From: Magicicada septendecula
Lineage: Eukaryota; Arthropoda; Insecta; Hemiptera; Cicadidae
Assembly: GCA_034769895.1 (NCBI GenBank)
Contig: CM068372.1
Span: 432,963,958-433,027,957 of the forward strand
Reading direction: 5' to 3'
DNA length: 64,000 bases
Positions 45,241 through 58,091 of this stretch are shown one piece after another. The notes beneath the pieces are model-generated. The model had not been told where the DNA came from. It ran no database searches and was given only the letters and a program-made list of their open reading frames with translations. The first letter of the stretch is position 1, and each line of letters begins with the position of its first letter. The translations under genes were made by a program, and so were the position numbers.

Positions 45241-46653
45241 ATGCTTAATACCAGAGGCAGATCGAAGAAGAGGGCAGAAGAGAAGGAGAAGGAAGAAGGT
45301 GGGCAGGAACGAGAGATAGAAACAGTTACGGACAGTGAAATGGAACAAACAATGAGTGATAAAGAAGAAACTGAAGCAATTATCACAGAGAAGGAAATAG
45401 TGGAAGAGGATGCCCAAGGGGACCAACTAGATAAGGAGGAAGCCAAAGGAGGATTAAATTGGGAAAAATTAATGGAATTAATGAGTAGTATGAAGGAGGA
45501 TAACAGACAAAGGTCAGAAAAACTAGAAAATAAAATAGATAGTATTAAGGAAAGTACTAGTGAACTTTTGAGGCAAACCATAAACGAAAATAATGAACAA
45601 TTGAAGGCCGATTTTAGACAAATCAATGAAAAGCTGGAAAATAAAATAGACAGTATTAATGAAAACTCAAAAAAACAAAACGAAATTCTGAGCGAGAATT
45701 TAGTCAAACAAATGAATGAAAGGTTTGACAGGAATGACGAGAGTCTGAGACAGATTCAGGACGATAACAAACTAATGAACGAAAAACTTGAGGAAAACAA
45801 TAGACGAATGAAAGCAGATCTTGAGAAAATCAATAAGGAAATATGGAAAACTCTCGGAGAGAAGTTTTAAAATGTTAATACACTTATCCAAAAGGCAGAT
45901 ACATACAAGGAGGAGACAAATAAGCAAATGGATGAAGGTTTTAATAATTTGGATGAAACATTAGACAGCACTTCCGAAAGTATTATAGTAAGTCCAAACA
46001 CAGAAGAGAGTAGCAAGAAAACAGAAATTAGAGAAGACCAGAATGCATTGCTATCTGAAAATAAGAATAGAAAGGACAAGGAGAAGATCCAAACCATGGA
46101 AGAGAATATCAAGAAAATAAGGAAAATATGGAGAAAGAAAATATTCAATGCAAAAGAAGAAATGGAGATGAGGAAGGGTGGATTAATTAATATATTTAAC
46201 CCTCCCATTAATAAACAAATGGAGTTAAATAAAGTTAGAAATTGTAGACAAAACTCAACAAAAATATCAAAGGTAAACCACCATAGAATAATAACAAAAA
46301 ACTTGAATAAATTTAAATATCAGTTAAAAATGTCGACGATTGAAGTGCATCAGAAGATATCAGTCATATCATCAAGACGGAATATATCATTAAAAAATTT
46401 GGTAAATAATCCAGAGGAAAACGGGAATGGAATGATATTAAAAATGATTGATTACATTAAAATAGAGGAGATACAATACCTATTAATTAAGAAGGATCTA
46501 AATATGACCGAAAACCGTGACTTAAATGGAGACTTTGTATCAGCCGAGTTACAGTACCAGATACACGAGAGATATTTAACAAGGACAAAAATCATTATGG
46601 ACAATGCAGTAATCCGAGAACATGTAGTACCTGAGTTAATGGACCATGGTTAA
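45241..46653 (+). pseudogene. Family B Gag-like coiled-coil coding region, copy 1 (broken)
   Basis: Starts MLNTRGRSKKRAEEKEKEEG. It is rich in Glu, Lys, Asn and Asp with heptad-like runs (SEKLENKIDSIKEST, INEKLENKIDSINEN) indicating a long coiled coil. The C-terminal half has GLINIFNPP, matching GLINILNPP of family A in the same relative place, followed by a basic stretch. No zinc knuckle or pol motif is seen. The region looks broken in about one place, so this copy is treated as a fossil. A Gag-like role is inferred from position and coiled-coil content. Confidence 0.65.
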
Positions 46654-47827
46654 CCTAAATAATAACAAACCAGAAAAGGGGACTGAAATTCTGAAAACCG
46701 ACCCAGCAACCCATTGAATAGCGGAAGAAAAAACCCCAAAATTCCAAAAGTACGTAAGGACAACTTATTTAATTTATTTCGGAACAATATAATTTAAAAT
46801 AAAGAGAACAAAACCCCAAAATTCAAAAAAAAAAAAAAAAAAAGAAGTAAGAACACCTTACTATATAATTTAGAAGAAATTACTTTAAACTAATATAAAA
46901 AGAAAAAAAATAACACTGATTCAACCTAATAAAAATCATCAAAACCAAAAGACAAAATGAGTTTATCTGATGTAATATAATAGTGAGAAATGTAATTTAG
47001 AATGTAAAAGGAATAATAATGATTGTGCCCGAAGAATATAATTACCTGATGTAATGTATAATACTAACCAAAATCTCATAACCAGCTGTATTGGTAATAA
47101 AGGAATATGAGCCAAGGAAGATAAGAGAATGAAGAAGCCAAAATGGAACCCTCAAAAGGATCACAAGAAAAGAAAAAAAACAAATATTTAAGAATTATCT
47201 GTAAGAAAGCCAATTAATAAATGTCAATAAAATAGCCAAGTATTGGAGAGGAGAAGTGTATAATAGAAGGAAGTATTAATATGAAGAAATAATATGATCT
47301 GAGTTTAAGTACAGTGAATAATCCCTAGAGTATTATTATTATTGAAGGTCACATGATGACTACCTTACGAGGTTTATTAATGGAGATTGACTGTAGAATA
47401 TTCCAGCAATCATTTAACTGGGCAGAGATGATGTTCCTCTGATCCCAGAAGGTATGTAACGGACGACGGTATTTGGTTAGCCGATAGAGCACCACCGATT
47501 CGATTCCAGTTATAATGTTAGGGAGGTTTAGGAAAATTAAATATTAGAGGAAAAACTCACAAATAGATATAGATTAATAAATAAAACCAGATCCAAAATG
47601 TATAATTAATAAAGAATGTCACAAGAATGATTATAGAAATAAGATTTAAACTTGGGAAATAATTGATTTTAAGAAGGAACGAAGAAATAATAGTAATGCA
47701 ACGGATAATTCTGAAATAAAACAGGTATTATGAATAAGGGAACCAATTGGTCAGATACAAGTTGTGCGTTTATTTCTTACTAAACTTTGTTTAAACAAAA
47801 TAAACTTATTCCGAAGGGGGGGTGTTA

Positions 47828-50284
47828 TGTAACGTAACAGAGTTTAGGTCCCCCAACGTTACATAAAATTGAATGAAACATGGTCAAGGACCATACCCTG
47901 AATTAAGGTTGCTCAGTAGTTAATGTATCTGAGAAGTACCTCAAGTCAAAAGAGGCAATGACTAATGTTAAATATAAAAAAAAACCAGACCAATGAATAG
48001 TTAAATATAATAAATTATGCTTGTGTTTATATTGTAACATGTTGAGGTTTACAGAATATTTATGTTATACTTTGAATATGGTAAGAATGAACTGATGTGG
48101 TTAATAGGAATACTTCATCAATAATTATGTTTATATTTATGTTAGATTTGTCTTTAGACAATCAAGTTTGGTTACCTGTGTTAGGCATTATACTAAGTTT
48201 AAAGTATTGTCTAAAGTTGAATAATACTGTTGTTTTAATTAATGTTTGTAAACTTGGCCAGGAGGGCGATCAATGTTTAATGTTTGACAAGTAGTTCTGA
48301 CAATTATATTATAAATTAATGAAGGGTTCCAGAACCAGTTAATTAATGTAATGAAGTAACCACCAGTAAATTAAAATTAATGTAATTAACCATTTAACCA
48401 ATAATTAATTGTACAGTAGGTCAGATAAAAGAAAATTAAGTTAAAAAACCAAATAATGTTATAACGGTTGTAAGAAAATCTATAGGCCTAAATTCCGTAT
48501 TAGTGAAAGGAAATTAATACCTTTTTAAGAAGTTCAGTCCAACGAAACTCTGGTAAAACATTTACTGTTTAAGAAGGAAGGTTAGGGGGGAATTTTAGGT
48601 GATTTAATATTAATCCAAGCATGGAGTATTTTATTGGAAAAGAGTAGTAATATTCTATAATGCCGGCTCAAGGATATCTAGAAAACGTGGTTGTTAAGGC
48701 AACTGAAATGGACATGAGTTGTTGATTTTGAATCATTTGTTCTGATTGTTACAAGCTATTAGGTTGAGATGGGCCGATATATTTAAAAAATATGAATAAT
48801 AAATCTGGAAGAAATATGAATCAAAATTGAAAACCCTTTCTTGAAAAATAATTATAACTTAATGCTGATGAGTAATAAAATTAAATAACCTTCCAAATTG
48901 TAAATGAATACATTTAAAAAGAATTGAAAGCCTCTCACCTCATTCACCAAATAATTCCGCTGGATTCGGTATTAAACCAATTCCTTCTATAAACAGAAGA
49001 TCAGTTAAAAGAATTAAAGCCTGAACTAACGGAATTATTGAAAATACCAGAAGACCTAGTTTGGCAGAGATAACCTTCACTGGCAGCAGAAGAAGCTGGG
49101 ATCCTAATTTCATTTCACCGGGACCGAGAATTAACAAGATCATAGAAGAAGATCAGAAGTCCGAAGAATTCCTGAGAGCTTCCCATTCCTCTCCACAATC
49201 AATTTTATTAAAGGCAGAACACTTTTACTGGATGAAGACAAATTAATCTGAATCTTGGCAACTGTTTACAGACGTCCACAGCCAGTCGAAGCTTTCGTCG
49301 GCTCGGTAAAAAAAAAAACAACCTATTTTAATTTCACTATATTTAGAGTAAATAATTTTGTTTTGTAATACTTGAGTAACCTTAATTGTGCATTTTACCT
49401 GGCCTTACTAATGGTTCCAAGAACTTTACGAACCCTGGGATAAGAACTATTATTTATTATTTTTCATTTGTATAAGTCTATGGAGTTGGATTGATTGATA
49501 ATCGATATATTTCTGTGTGATCGATTTGATTATATTGTTATTTTGGAAATCACGGGTACTGTGAATTAATAGATAAAATTAATAAAGGATCTTGATTGTA
49601 TGAGATAATATTTGAAGTTATTGCAGAATAGATACTATAAGTAGTGGTTGTAATAATTTACAATAAAAGGTTTATTCAAACCCGATGAACAACTAACCTA
49701 TAAGTACGCTTATTACAAGTGGCAGCGCTAAATACTTACAGCTGGTGGAACGGGAGATCGCGGAACTAGCGTGTTTTCAGTGCAAACTTTGAATAGAATT
49801 TCTTACCGTCGAGTGACTAGGGTTGACACGAATATTCATTACATTCAGTTAATACACGATACATATCGTTAATATTACCCAACTACTTAATACTCAGTTA
49901 GATCTATATCGTAGCACGATTATAAGTTTAAAAAAAAAAAAACATTATTATAATTATATTTGTCTAGCAACTTATTTTCACGATGTTTCATCGGTCACAA
50001 CCGAATAGATATACTAATTAATAAAACATTACTTAAACCAGGTAACAACATTTTAATTGTTACAAATTGCCACCTTCAACGTATTACTTGACGTTTGATA
50101 TACGGGAGTCTCGCATAAGTAAATAAAACACCAGAAACGTTTTATTTCAAATTGACGACTCCAACGTGGGGCTGAAATAAGAAGGACTCTTCATTAGTAT
50201 TTCTTTACAAATTGGCGCTTATAACAGTGGGGCTTGAATAAGACGGACTTTTCCCTAGTACCTCATAGACTAATTTTATTTCAA
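47828..50284 (+). repeat. Family B LTR 2
   Basis: 2,457 bp, shared between units 1 and 2. Its 5' part carries several private variants; its 3' part matches LTR 3. Confidence 0.83.
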
Positions 50285-52959
50285 ATTGGCGCTCAACGAG
50301 TGGGCTTTAGTTAAGCAAAAAATCATCTTAATTGTTACTTAACTCGAGCAGGCAACCATTAGAGGCACAGGAATGCTTAATACCAGATGCAGATCGAAGA
50401 AGAGGGCAGAAGAGAAGGAGAAGGAAGAAGGTGGGCAGGAACGAGAGATAGAAACAGTTACGGACAGTGAAATGGAACAAACAATGAGTGATAAAGAAGA
50501 AACTGAAGCAATTATCACAGAGAAGGAAATAGTGGAAGAGGATGCCCAAGGGGACCAACCAGATAAGGAGGAAGCCAGAGGAGGATTAAATTGCGAAAAA
50601 TTAATGGAATTAATGAGTAGTATGAAGGAGGATAACAGACAAAGGTCAGAAAAACTAGAAAATAAAATAGACAGTATTAAGGAAAGTACTAGTGAACTTT
50701 TGAGGCAAACCATAAACGAAAATAATGAACAATTGAAGGCCGATTTTAGACAAATCAATGAAAAGCTGGAAAATAAAATAGACAGTATTAATGAAAACTC
50801 AAAAAAACAAAACGAAATTCTGAGCGAGAATTTAGTCAAACAAATGAATGAAAGGTTTGACAGGAATGACGAGAGTCTGAGACAGATTCAGGACGATAAC
50901 AAACTAATGAACGAAAAACTTGAGGAAAACAATAGACGAATGAAAGCAGATCTTGAGAAAATCAATAAGGAAATATGGAAAACTCTCGGAGAGAAGTTTT
51001 AAAATGTTAATACACTTATCCAAAAGGCAGATACATACAAGGAGGAGACAAATAAGCAAATGGATGAAGGTTTTAATAATTTGGATGAAACATTAGACAG
51101 CACTTCCGAAAGTATTATAGTAAGTCCAAACACAGAAGAGAGTAGCAAGAAAACAGAAATTAGAGAAGACCAGAATGCATTGCTATCTGAAAATAAGAAT
51201 AGAAAGGACAAGGAGAAGATCCAAACCATGGAAGAGAATATCAAGAAAATAAGGAAAATATGGAGAAAGAAAATATTCAATGCAAAAGAAGAAATGGAGA
51301 TGAGGAAGGGTGGATTAATTAATATATTTAACCCTCCCATTAATAAACAAATGGAGTTAAATAAAGTTAGAAATTGTAGACAAAACTCAACAAAAATATC
51401 AAAGGTAAACCACCATAGAATAATAACAAAAAACTTGAATAAATTTAAATATCAGTTAAAAATGTCGACGATTGAAGTGCATCAGAAGATATCAGTCATA
51501 TCATCAAGACGGAATATATCATTAAAAAATTTGGTAAATAATCCAGAGGAAAACGGGAATGGAATGATATTAAAAATGATTGATTACATTAAAATAGAGG
51601 AGATACAATACCTATTAATTAAGAAGGATCTAAATATGACCGAAAACCGTGACTTAAATGGAGACTTTGTATCAGCCGAGTTACAGTACCAGATACACGA
51701 GAGATATTTAACAAGGACAAAAATCATTATGGACAATGCAGTAATCCGAGAACATGTAGTACCTGAGTTAATGGACCATGGTTAACCTAAATAATAACAA
51801 ACCAGAAAAGGGGACTGAAATTCTGAAAACCGACCCAGCAACCCATTGAATAGCGGAAGAAAAAACCCCAAAATTCCAAAAGTACGTAAGGACAACTTAT
51901 TTAATTTATTTCGGAACAATATAATTTAAAATAAAGAGAACAAAACCCCAAAATTCAAAAAAAAAAAAAAAAAAAGAAGTAAGAACACCTTACTATATAA
52001 TTTAGAAGAAATTACTTTAAACTAATATAAAAAGAAAAAAAATAACACTGATTCAACCTAATAAAAATCATCAAAACCAAAAGACAAAATGAGTTTATCT
52101 GATGTAATATAATAGTGAGAAATGTAATTTAGAATGTAAAAGGAATAATAATGATTGTGCCCGAAGAATATAATTACCTGATGTAATGTATAATACTAAC
52201 CAAAATCTCATAACCAGCTGTATTGGTAATAAAGGAATATGAGCCAAGGAAGATAAGAGAATGAAGAAGCCAAAATGGAACCCTCAAAAGGATCACAAGA
52301 AAAGAAAAAAAACAAATATTTAAGAATTATCTGTAAGAAAGCCAATTAATAAATGTCAATAAAATAGCCAAGTATTGGAGAGGAGAAGTGTATAATAGAA
52401 GGAAGTATTAATATGAAGAAATAATATGATCTGAGTTTAAGTACAGTGAATAATCCCTAGAGTATTATTATTATTGAAGGTCACATGATGACTACCTTAC
52501 GAGGTTTATTAATGGAGATTGACTGTAGAATATTCCAGCAATCATTTAACTGGGCAGAGATGATGTTCCTCTGATCCCAGAAGGTATGTAACGGACGACG
52601 GTATTTGGTTAGCCGATAGAGCACCACCGATTCGATTCCAGTTATAATGTTAGGGAGGTTTAGGAAAATTAAATATTAGAGGGAAAACTCACAAATAGAT
52701 ATAGATTAATAAATAAAACCAGATCCAAAATGTATAATTAATAAAGAATGTCACAAGAATGATTATAGAAATATGATTTAAACTTGGGAAATAATTGATT
52801 TTAAGAAAAAACGAAGAAATAATAGTAATGCAACGGATAATTCTGAAATAAAACAGGTATTATGAATAAGGGAACCAATTGGTCAGATACAAGTTGTGCG
52901 TTTATTTCTTACTAAACTTTGTTTAAACAAAATAAACTTATTCCGAAGGGGGGGTGTTA
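50285..52959 (+). mobile_element. Family B internal region 2
   Basis: Copy of internal region 1 with scattered substitutions. Most of these are shared with internal region 3. Primer site at 50287. Confidence 0.8.
50373..51785 (+). pseudogene. Family B Gag-like coiled-coil coding region, copy 2 (broken)
   Basis: Same layout as copy 1, with GLINIFNPP kept and a few amino-acid differences near the N terminus that are shared with copy 3. It looks broken in about one place. Confidence 0.65.
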
Positions 52960-55416
52960 TGTAACGTAACAGAGTTGAGGTCCCCCAACGTTACATAAAA
53001 TTGAATGAAACATGGTCAAGGACCATACCCTGAATTAAGGTTGCTCAGTAGTTAATGTATCTGAGAAGTACCTCAAGTCAAAAGAGGCAATGACTAATGT
53101 TAAATATAAAAAAAAACCAGACCAATGAATAGTTAAATATAATAAATTATGCTTGTGTTTATATTGTAACATGTTGAGGTTTACAGAATATTTATGTTAT
53201 ATTTTGAATATGGTAAGAATGAACTGATGTGGTTAATAGGAATACTTCATCAATAATTATGTTTATATTTATGTTAGATTTGTCTTTAGACAATCAAGTT
53301 TGGTTACCTGTGTTAGGCATTATACTAAGTTTAAAGTATTGTCTAAAGTTGAATAATACTGTTGTTTTAATTAATGTTTGTAAACTTGGCCAGGAGGGCG
53401 ATCAATGTTTAATGTTTGACAAGTAGTTCTGACAATTATATTATAAATTAATGAAGGGTTCCAGAACCAGTTAATTAATGTAATAAAGTAACCACCAGTA
53501 AATTAAAATTAATGTAATTAACCATTTAACCAATAATTAATTGTACAGTAGGTCAGGTAAAAGAAAATTAAGTTAAAAAACCAAATAATGTTATAACGGT
53601 TGTAAGAAAATCTATAGGCCTAAATTCCATATTAGTGAAAGGAAATTAATACCTTTTTAAGAAGTCCAGTCCAACGAAACTCTGGTAAAACATTTACTGT
53701 TTAAGAAGGAAGGTTAGGGGGGAATTTTAGGTGATTTAATATTAATCCAAGCATGGAGTATTTTATTGGAAAAGAGTAGTAATATTCTATAATGCCGGCT
53801 CAAGTATATCTAGAAAACGTGGTTGTTAAGGCAACTGAAATGGACATGAGTTGTTGATTTTGAATCATTCGTTCTGATTGTTACAAGCTATTAGGTTGAG
53901 ATGGGCCGATATATTTAAAAAATATGAATAATAAATCTGGAAGAAATATGAATCAAAATTGAAAACCCTTTCTTGAAAAATAATTATAACTTAATGCTGA
54001 TGAGTAATAAAATTAAATAACCTTCCAAATTGTAAATGAATACATTTAAAAAGAATTGAAAGCCTCTCACCTCATTCACCAAATAATTCCGCTGGATTCG
54101 GTATTAAACCAATTCCTTCTATAAACAGAAGATCAGTTAAAAGAATTAAAGCCTGAACTAACGGAATTATTGAAAATACCAGAAGACCTAGTTTGGCAGA
54201 GATAACGTTCACTGGCAGCAGAAAAAGCTGGGATCCTAATTTCATTTCACCGGGACCGAGAATTAACAAGATCATAGAAGAAGATCAGAAGTCCGAAGAA
54301 TTCCTGAGAGCTTCCCATTCCTCTCCACAATCAATTTTATTAAAGGCAGAACACTTTTATTGGATGAAGACAAATTAATCTGAATCTTGGCAACTGTTTA
54401 CAGACGTCCACAGCCAGTCGAAGCTTTCGTCGGCTCGGTAAAAAAAAAAACAACCTATTTTAATTTCACTATATTTAGAGTAAATAATTTTGTTTTGTAA
54501 TACTTGAGTAACCTTAATTGTGCATTTTACCTGGCCTTACTAATGGTTCCAAGAACTTTACGAACCCTGGGATAAGAACTATTATTTATTATTTTTCATT
54601 TGTATAAGTCTATGGAGTTGGATTGATTGATAATCGATATATTTCTGTGTGATCGATTTGATTATATTGTTATTTTGGAAATCACGGGTACTGTGAATTA
54701 ATAGATAAAATTAATAAAGGATCTTGATTGTATGAGATAATATTTGAAGTTATTGCAGAATAGATACTATAAGTAGTGGTTGTAATAATTTACAATAAAA
54801 GGTTTATTCAAACCCGATGAACAACTAACCTATAAGTACGCTTATTACAAGTGGCAGCGCTAAATACTTACAGCTGGTGGAACGGGAGATCGCGGAACTA
54901 GCGTGTTTTCAGTGCAAACTTTGAATAGAATTTCTTACCGTCGAGTGACTAGGGTTGACACGAATATTCATTACATTCAGTTAATACACGATACATATCG
55001 TTAATATTACCCAACTACTTAATACTCAGTTAGATCTATATCGTAGCACGATTATAAGTTTAAAAAAAAAAAAACATTATTATAATTATATTTGTCTAGC
55101 AACTTATTTTCACGATGTTTCATCGGTCACAACCGAATAGATATACTAATTAATAAAACATTACTTAAACCAGGTAACAACATTTTAATTGTTACAAATT
55201 GCCACCTTCAACGTATTACTTGACGTTTGATATACGGGAGTCTCGCATAAGTAAATAAAACACCAGAAACGTTTTATTTCAAATTGACGACTCCAACGTG
55301 GGGCTGAAATAAGAAGGACTCTTCATTAGTATTTCTTTACAAATTGGCGCTTATAACAGTGGGGCTTGAATAAGACGGACTTTTCCCTAGTACCTCATAG
55401 ACTAATTTTATTTCAA
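52960..55416 (+). repeat. Family B LTR 3
   Basis: 2,457 bp. Its 5' half shares variants with LTR 4 and its 3' end shares variants with LTR 2. Confidence 0.83.
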
Positions 55417-58091
55417 ATTGGCGCTCAACGAGTGGGCTTTAGTTAAGCAAAAAATCATCTTAATTGTTACTTAACTCGAGCAGGCAACCATTAGAGGCAC
55501 AGGAATGCTTAATACCAGATGCAGATCGAAGAAGAGGGCAGAAGAGAAGGAGAAGGAAGAAGGTGGGCAGGAACGAGAGATAGAAACAGTTACGGACAGT
55601 GAAATGGAACAAACAATGAGTGATAAAGAAGAAACTGAAGCAATTATCACAGAGAAGGAAATAGTGGAAGAGGATGCCCAAGGGGACCAACCAGATAAGG
55701 AGGAAGCCAGAGGAGGATTAAATTGCGAAAAATTAATGGAATTAATGAGTAGTATGAAGGAGGATAACAGACAAAGGTCAGAAAAACTAGAAAATAAAAT
55801 AGACAGTATTAAGGAAAGTACTAGTGAACTTTTGAGGCAAACCATAAACGAAAATAATGAACAATTGAAGGCCGATTTTAGACAAATCAATGAAAAGCTG
55901 GAAAATAAAATAGACAGTATTAATGAAAACTCAAAAAACAAAACGAAATTCTGAGCGAAAATTTAGTCAAACAAATGAATGAAAGGTTTGACAGGAATGA
56001 CGAGAGTCTGAGACAGATTCAGGACGATAACAAACTAATGAACGAAAAACTTGAGGAAAACAATAGACGAATGAAAGCAGATCTTGAGAAAATCAATAAG
56101 GAAATATGGAAAACTCTCGGAGAGAAGTTTTAAAATGTTAATACACTTATCCAAAAGGCAGATACATACAAGGAGGAGACAAATAAGCAAATGGATGAAG
56201 GTTTTAATAATTTGGATGAAACATTAGACAGCACTTCCGAAAGTATTATAGTAAGTCCAAACACAGAAGAGAGTAGCAAGAAAACAGAAATTAGAGAAGA
56301 CCAGAATGCATTGCTATCTGAAAATAAGAATAGAAAGGACAAGGAGAAGATCCAAACCATGGAAGAGAATATCAAGAAAATAAGGAAAATATGGAGAAAG
56401 AAAATATTCAATGCAAAAGAAGAAATGGAGATGAGGAAGGGTGGATTAATTAATATATTTAACCCTCCCATTAATAAACAAATGGAGTTAAATAAAGTTA
56501 GAAATTGTAGACAAAACTCAACAAAAATATCAAAGGTAAACCACCATAGAATAATAACAAAAAACTTGAATAAATTTAAATATCAGTTAAAAATGTCGAC
56601 GATTGAAGTGCATCAGAAGATATCAGTCATATCATCAAGACGGAATATATCATTAAAAAATTTGGTAAATAATCCAGAGGAAAACGGGAATGGAATGATA
56701 TTAAAAATGATTGATTACATTAAAATAGAGGAGATACAATACCTATTAATTAAGAAGGATCTAAATATGACCGAAAACCGTGACTTAAATGGAGACTTTG
56801 TATCAGCCGAGTTACAGTACCAGATACACGAGAGATATTTAACAAGGACAAAAATCATTATGGACAATGCAGTAATCCGAGAACATGTAGTACCTGAGTT
56901 AATGGACCATGGTTAACCTAAATAATAACAAACCAGAAAAGGGGACTGAAATTCTGAAAACCGACCCAGCAACCCATTGAATAGCGGAAGAAAAAACCCC
57001 AAAATTCCAAAAGTACGTAAGGACAACTTATTTAATTTATTTCGGAACAATATAATTTAAAATAAAGAGAACAAAACCCCAAAATTCAAAAAAAAAAAAA
57101 AAAAAAAGAAGTAAGAACACCTTACTATATAATTTAGAAGAAATTACTTTAAACTAATATAAAAAGAAAAAAAATAACACTGATTCAACCTAATAAAAAT
57201 CATCAAAACCAAAAGACAAAATGAGTTTATCTGATGTAATATAATAGTGAGAAATGTAATTTAGAATGTAAAAGGAATAATAATGATTGTGCCCGAAGAA
57301 TATAATTACCTGATGTAATGTATAATACTAACCAAAATCTCATAACCAGCTGTATTGGTAATAAAGGAATATGAGCCAAGGAAGATAAGAGAATGAAGAA
57401 GCCAAAATGGAACCCTCAAAAGGATCACAAGAAAAGAAAAAAAACAAATATTTAAGAATTATCTGTAAGAAAGCCAATTAATAAATGTCAATAAAATAGC
57501 CAAGTATTGGAGAGGAGAAGTGTATAATAGAAGGAAGTATTAATATGAAGAAATAATATGATCTGAGTTTAAGTACAGTGAATAATCCCTAGAGTATTAT
57601 TATTATTGAAGGTCACATGATGACTACCTTACGAGGTTTATTAATGGAGATTGACTGTAGAATATTCCAGCAATCATTTAACTGGGCAGAGATGATGTTC
57701 CTCTGATCCCAGAAGGTATGTAACGGACGACGGTATTTGGTTAGCCGATAGAGCACCACCGATTCGATTCCAGTTATAATGTTAGGGAGGTTTAGGAAAA
57801 TTAAATATTAGAGGGAAAACTCACAAATAGATATAGATTAATAAATAAAACCAGATCCAAAATGTATAATTAATAAAGAATGTCACAAGAATGATTATAG
57901 AAATATGATTTAAACTTGGGAAATAATTGATTTTAAGAAAAAACGAAGAAATAATAGTAATGCAACGGATAATTCTGAAATAAAACAGGTATTATGAATA
58001 AGGGAACCAATTGGTCAGATACAAGTTGTGCGTTTATTTCTTACTAAACTTTGTTTAAACAAAATAAACTTATTCCGAAGGGGGGGTGTTA
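55417..58091 (+). mobile_element. Family B internal region 3
   Basis: Nearly identical to internal region 2, with the primer site at 55419 and the polypurine tract just before 58087. Confidence 0.8.
55505..56916 (+). pseudogene. Family B Gag-like coiled-coil coding region, copy 3 (broken)
   Basis: Same region as copy 2. It looks broken in about two places. GLINIFNPP and the basic tail are kept. Confidence 0.6.

Larger units (their letters stand above)
45153..47827 (+). mobile_element. Family B internal region 1
   Basis: 2.68 kb: primer site, leader, Gag-like region, then 1.17 kb without a gene, with an A-run near 46827. The polypurine tract is at 47813-47822. Confidence 0.8.
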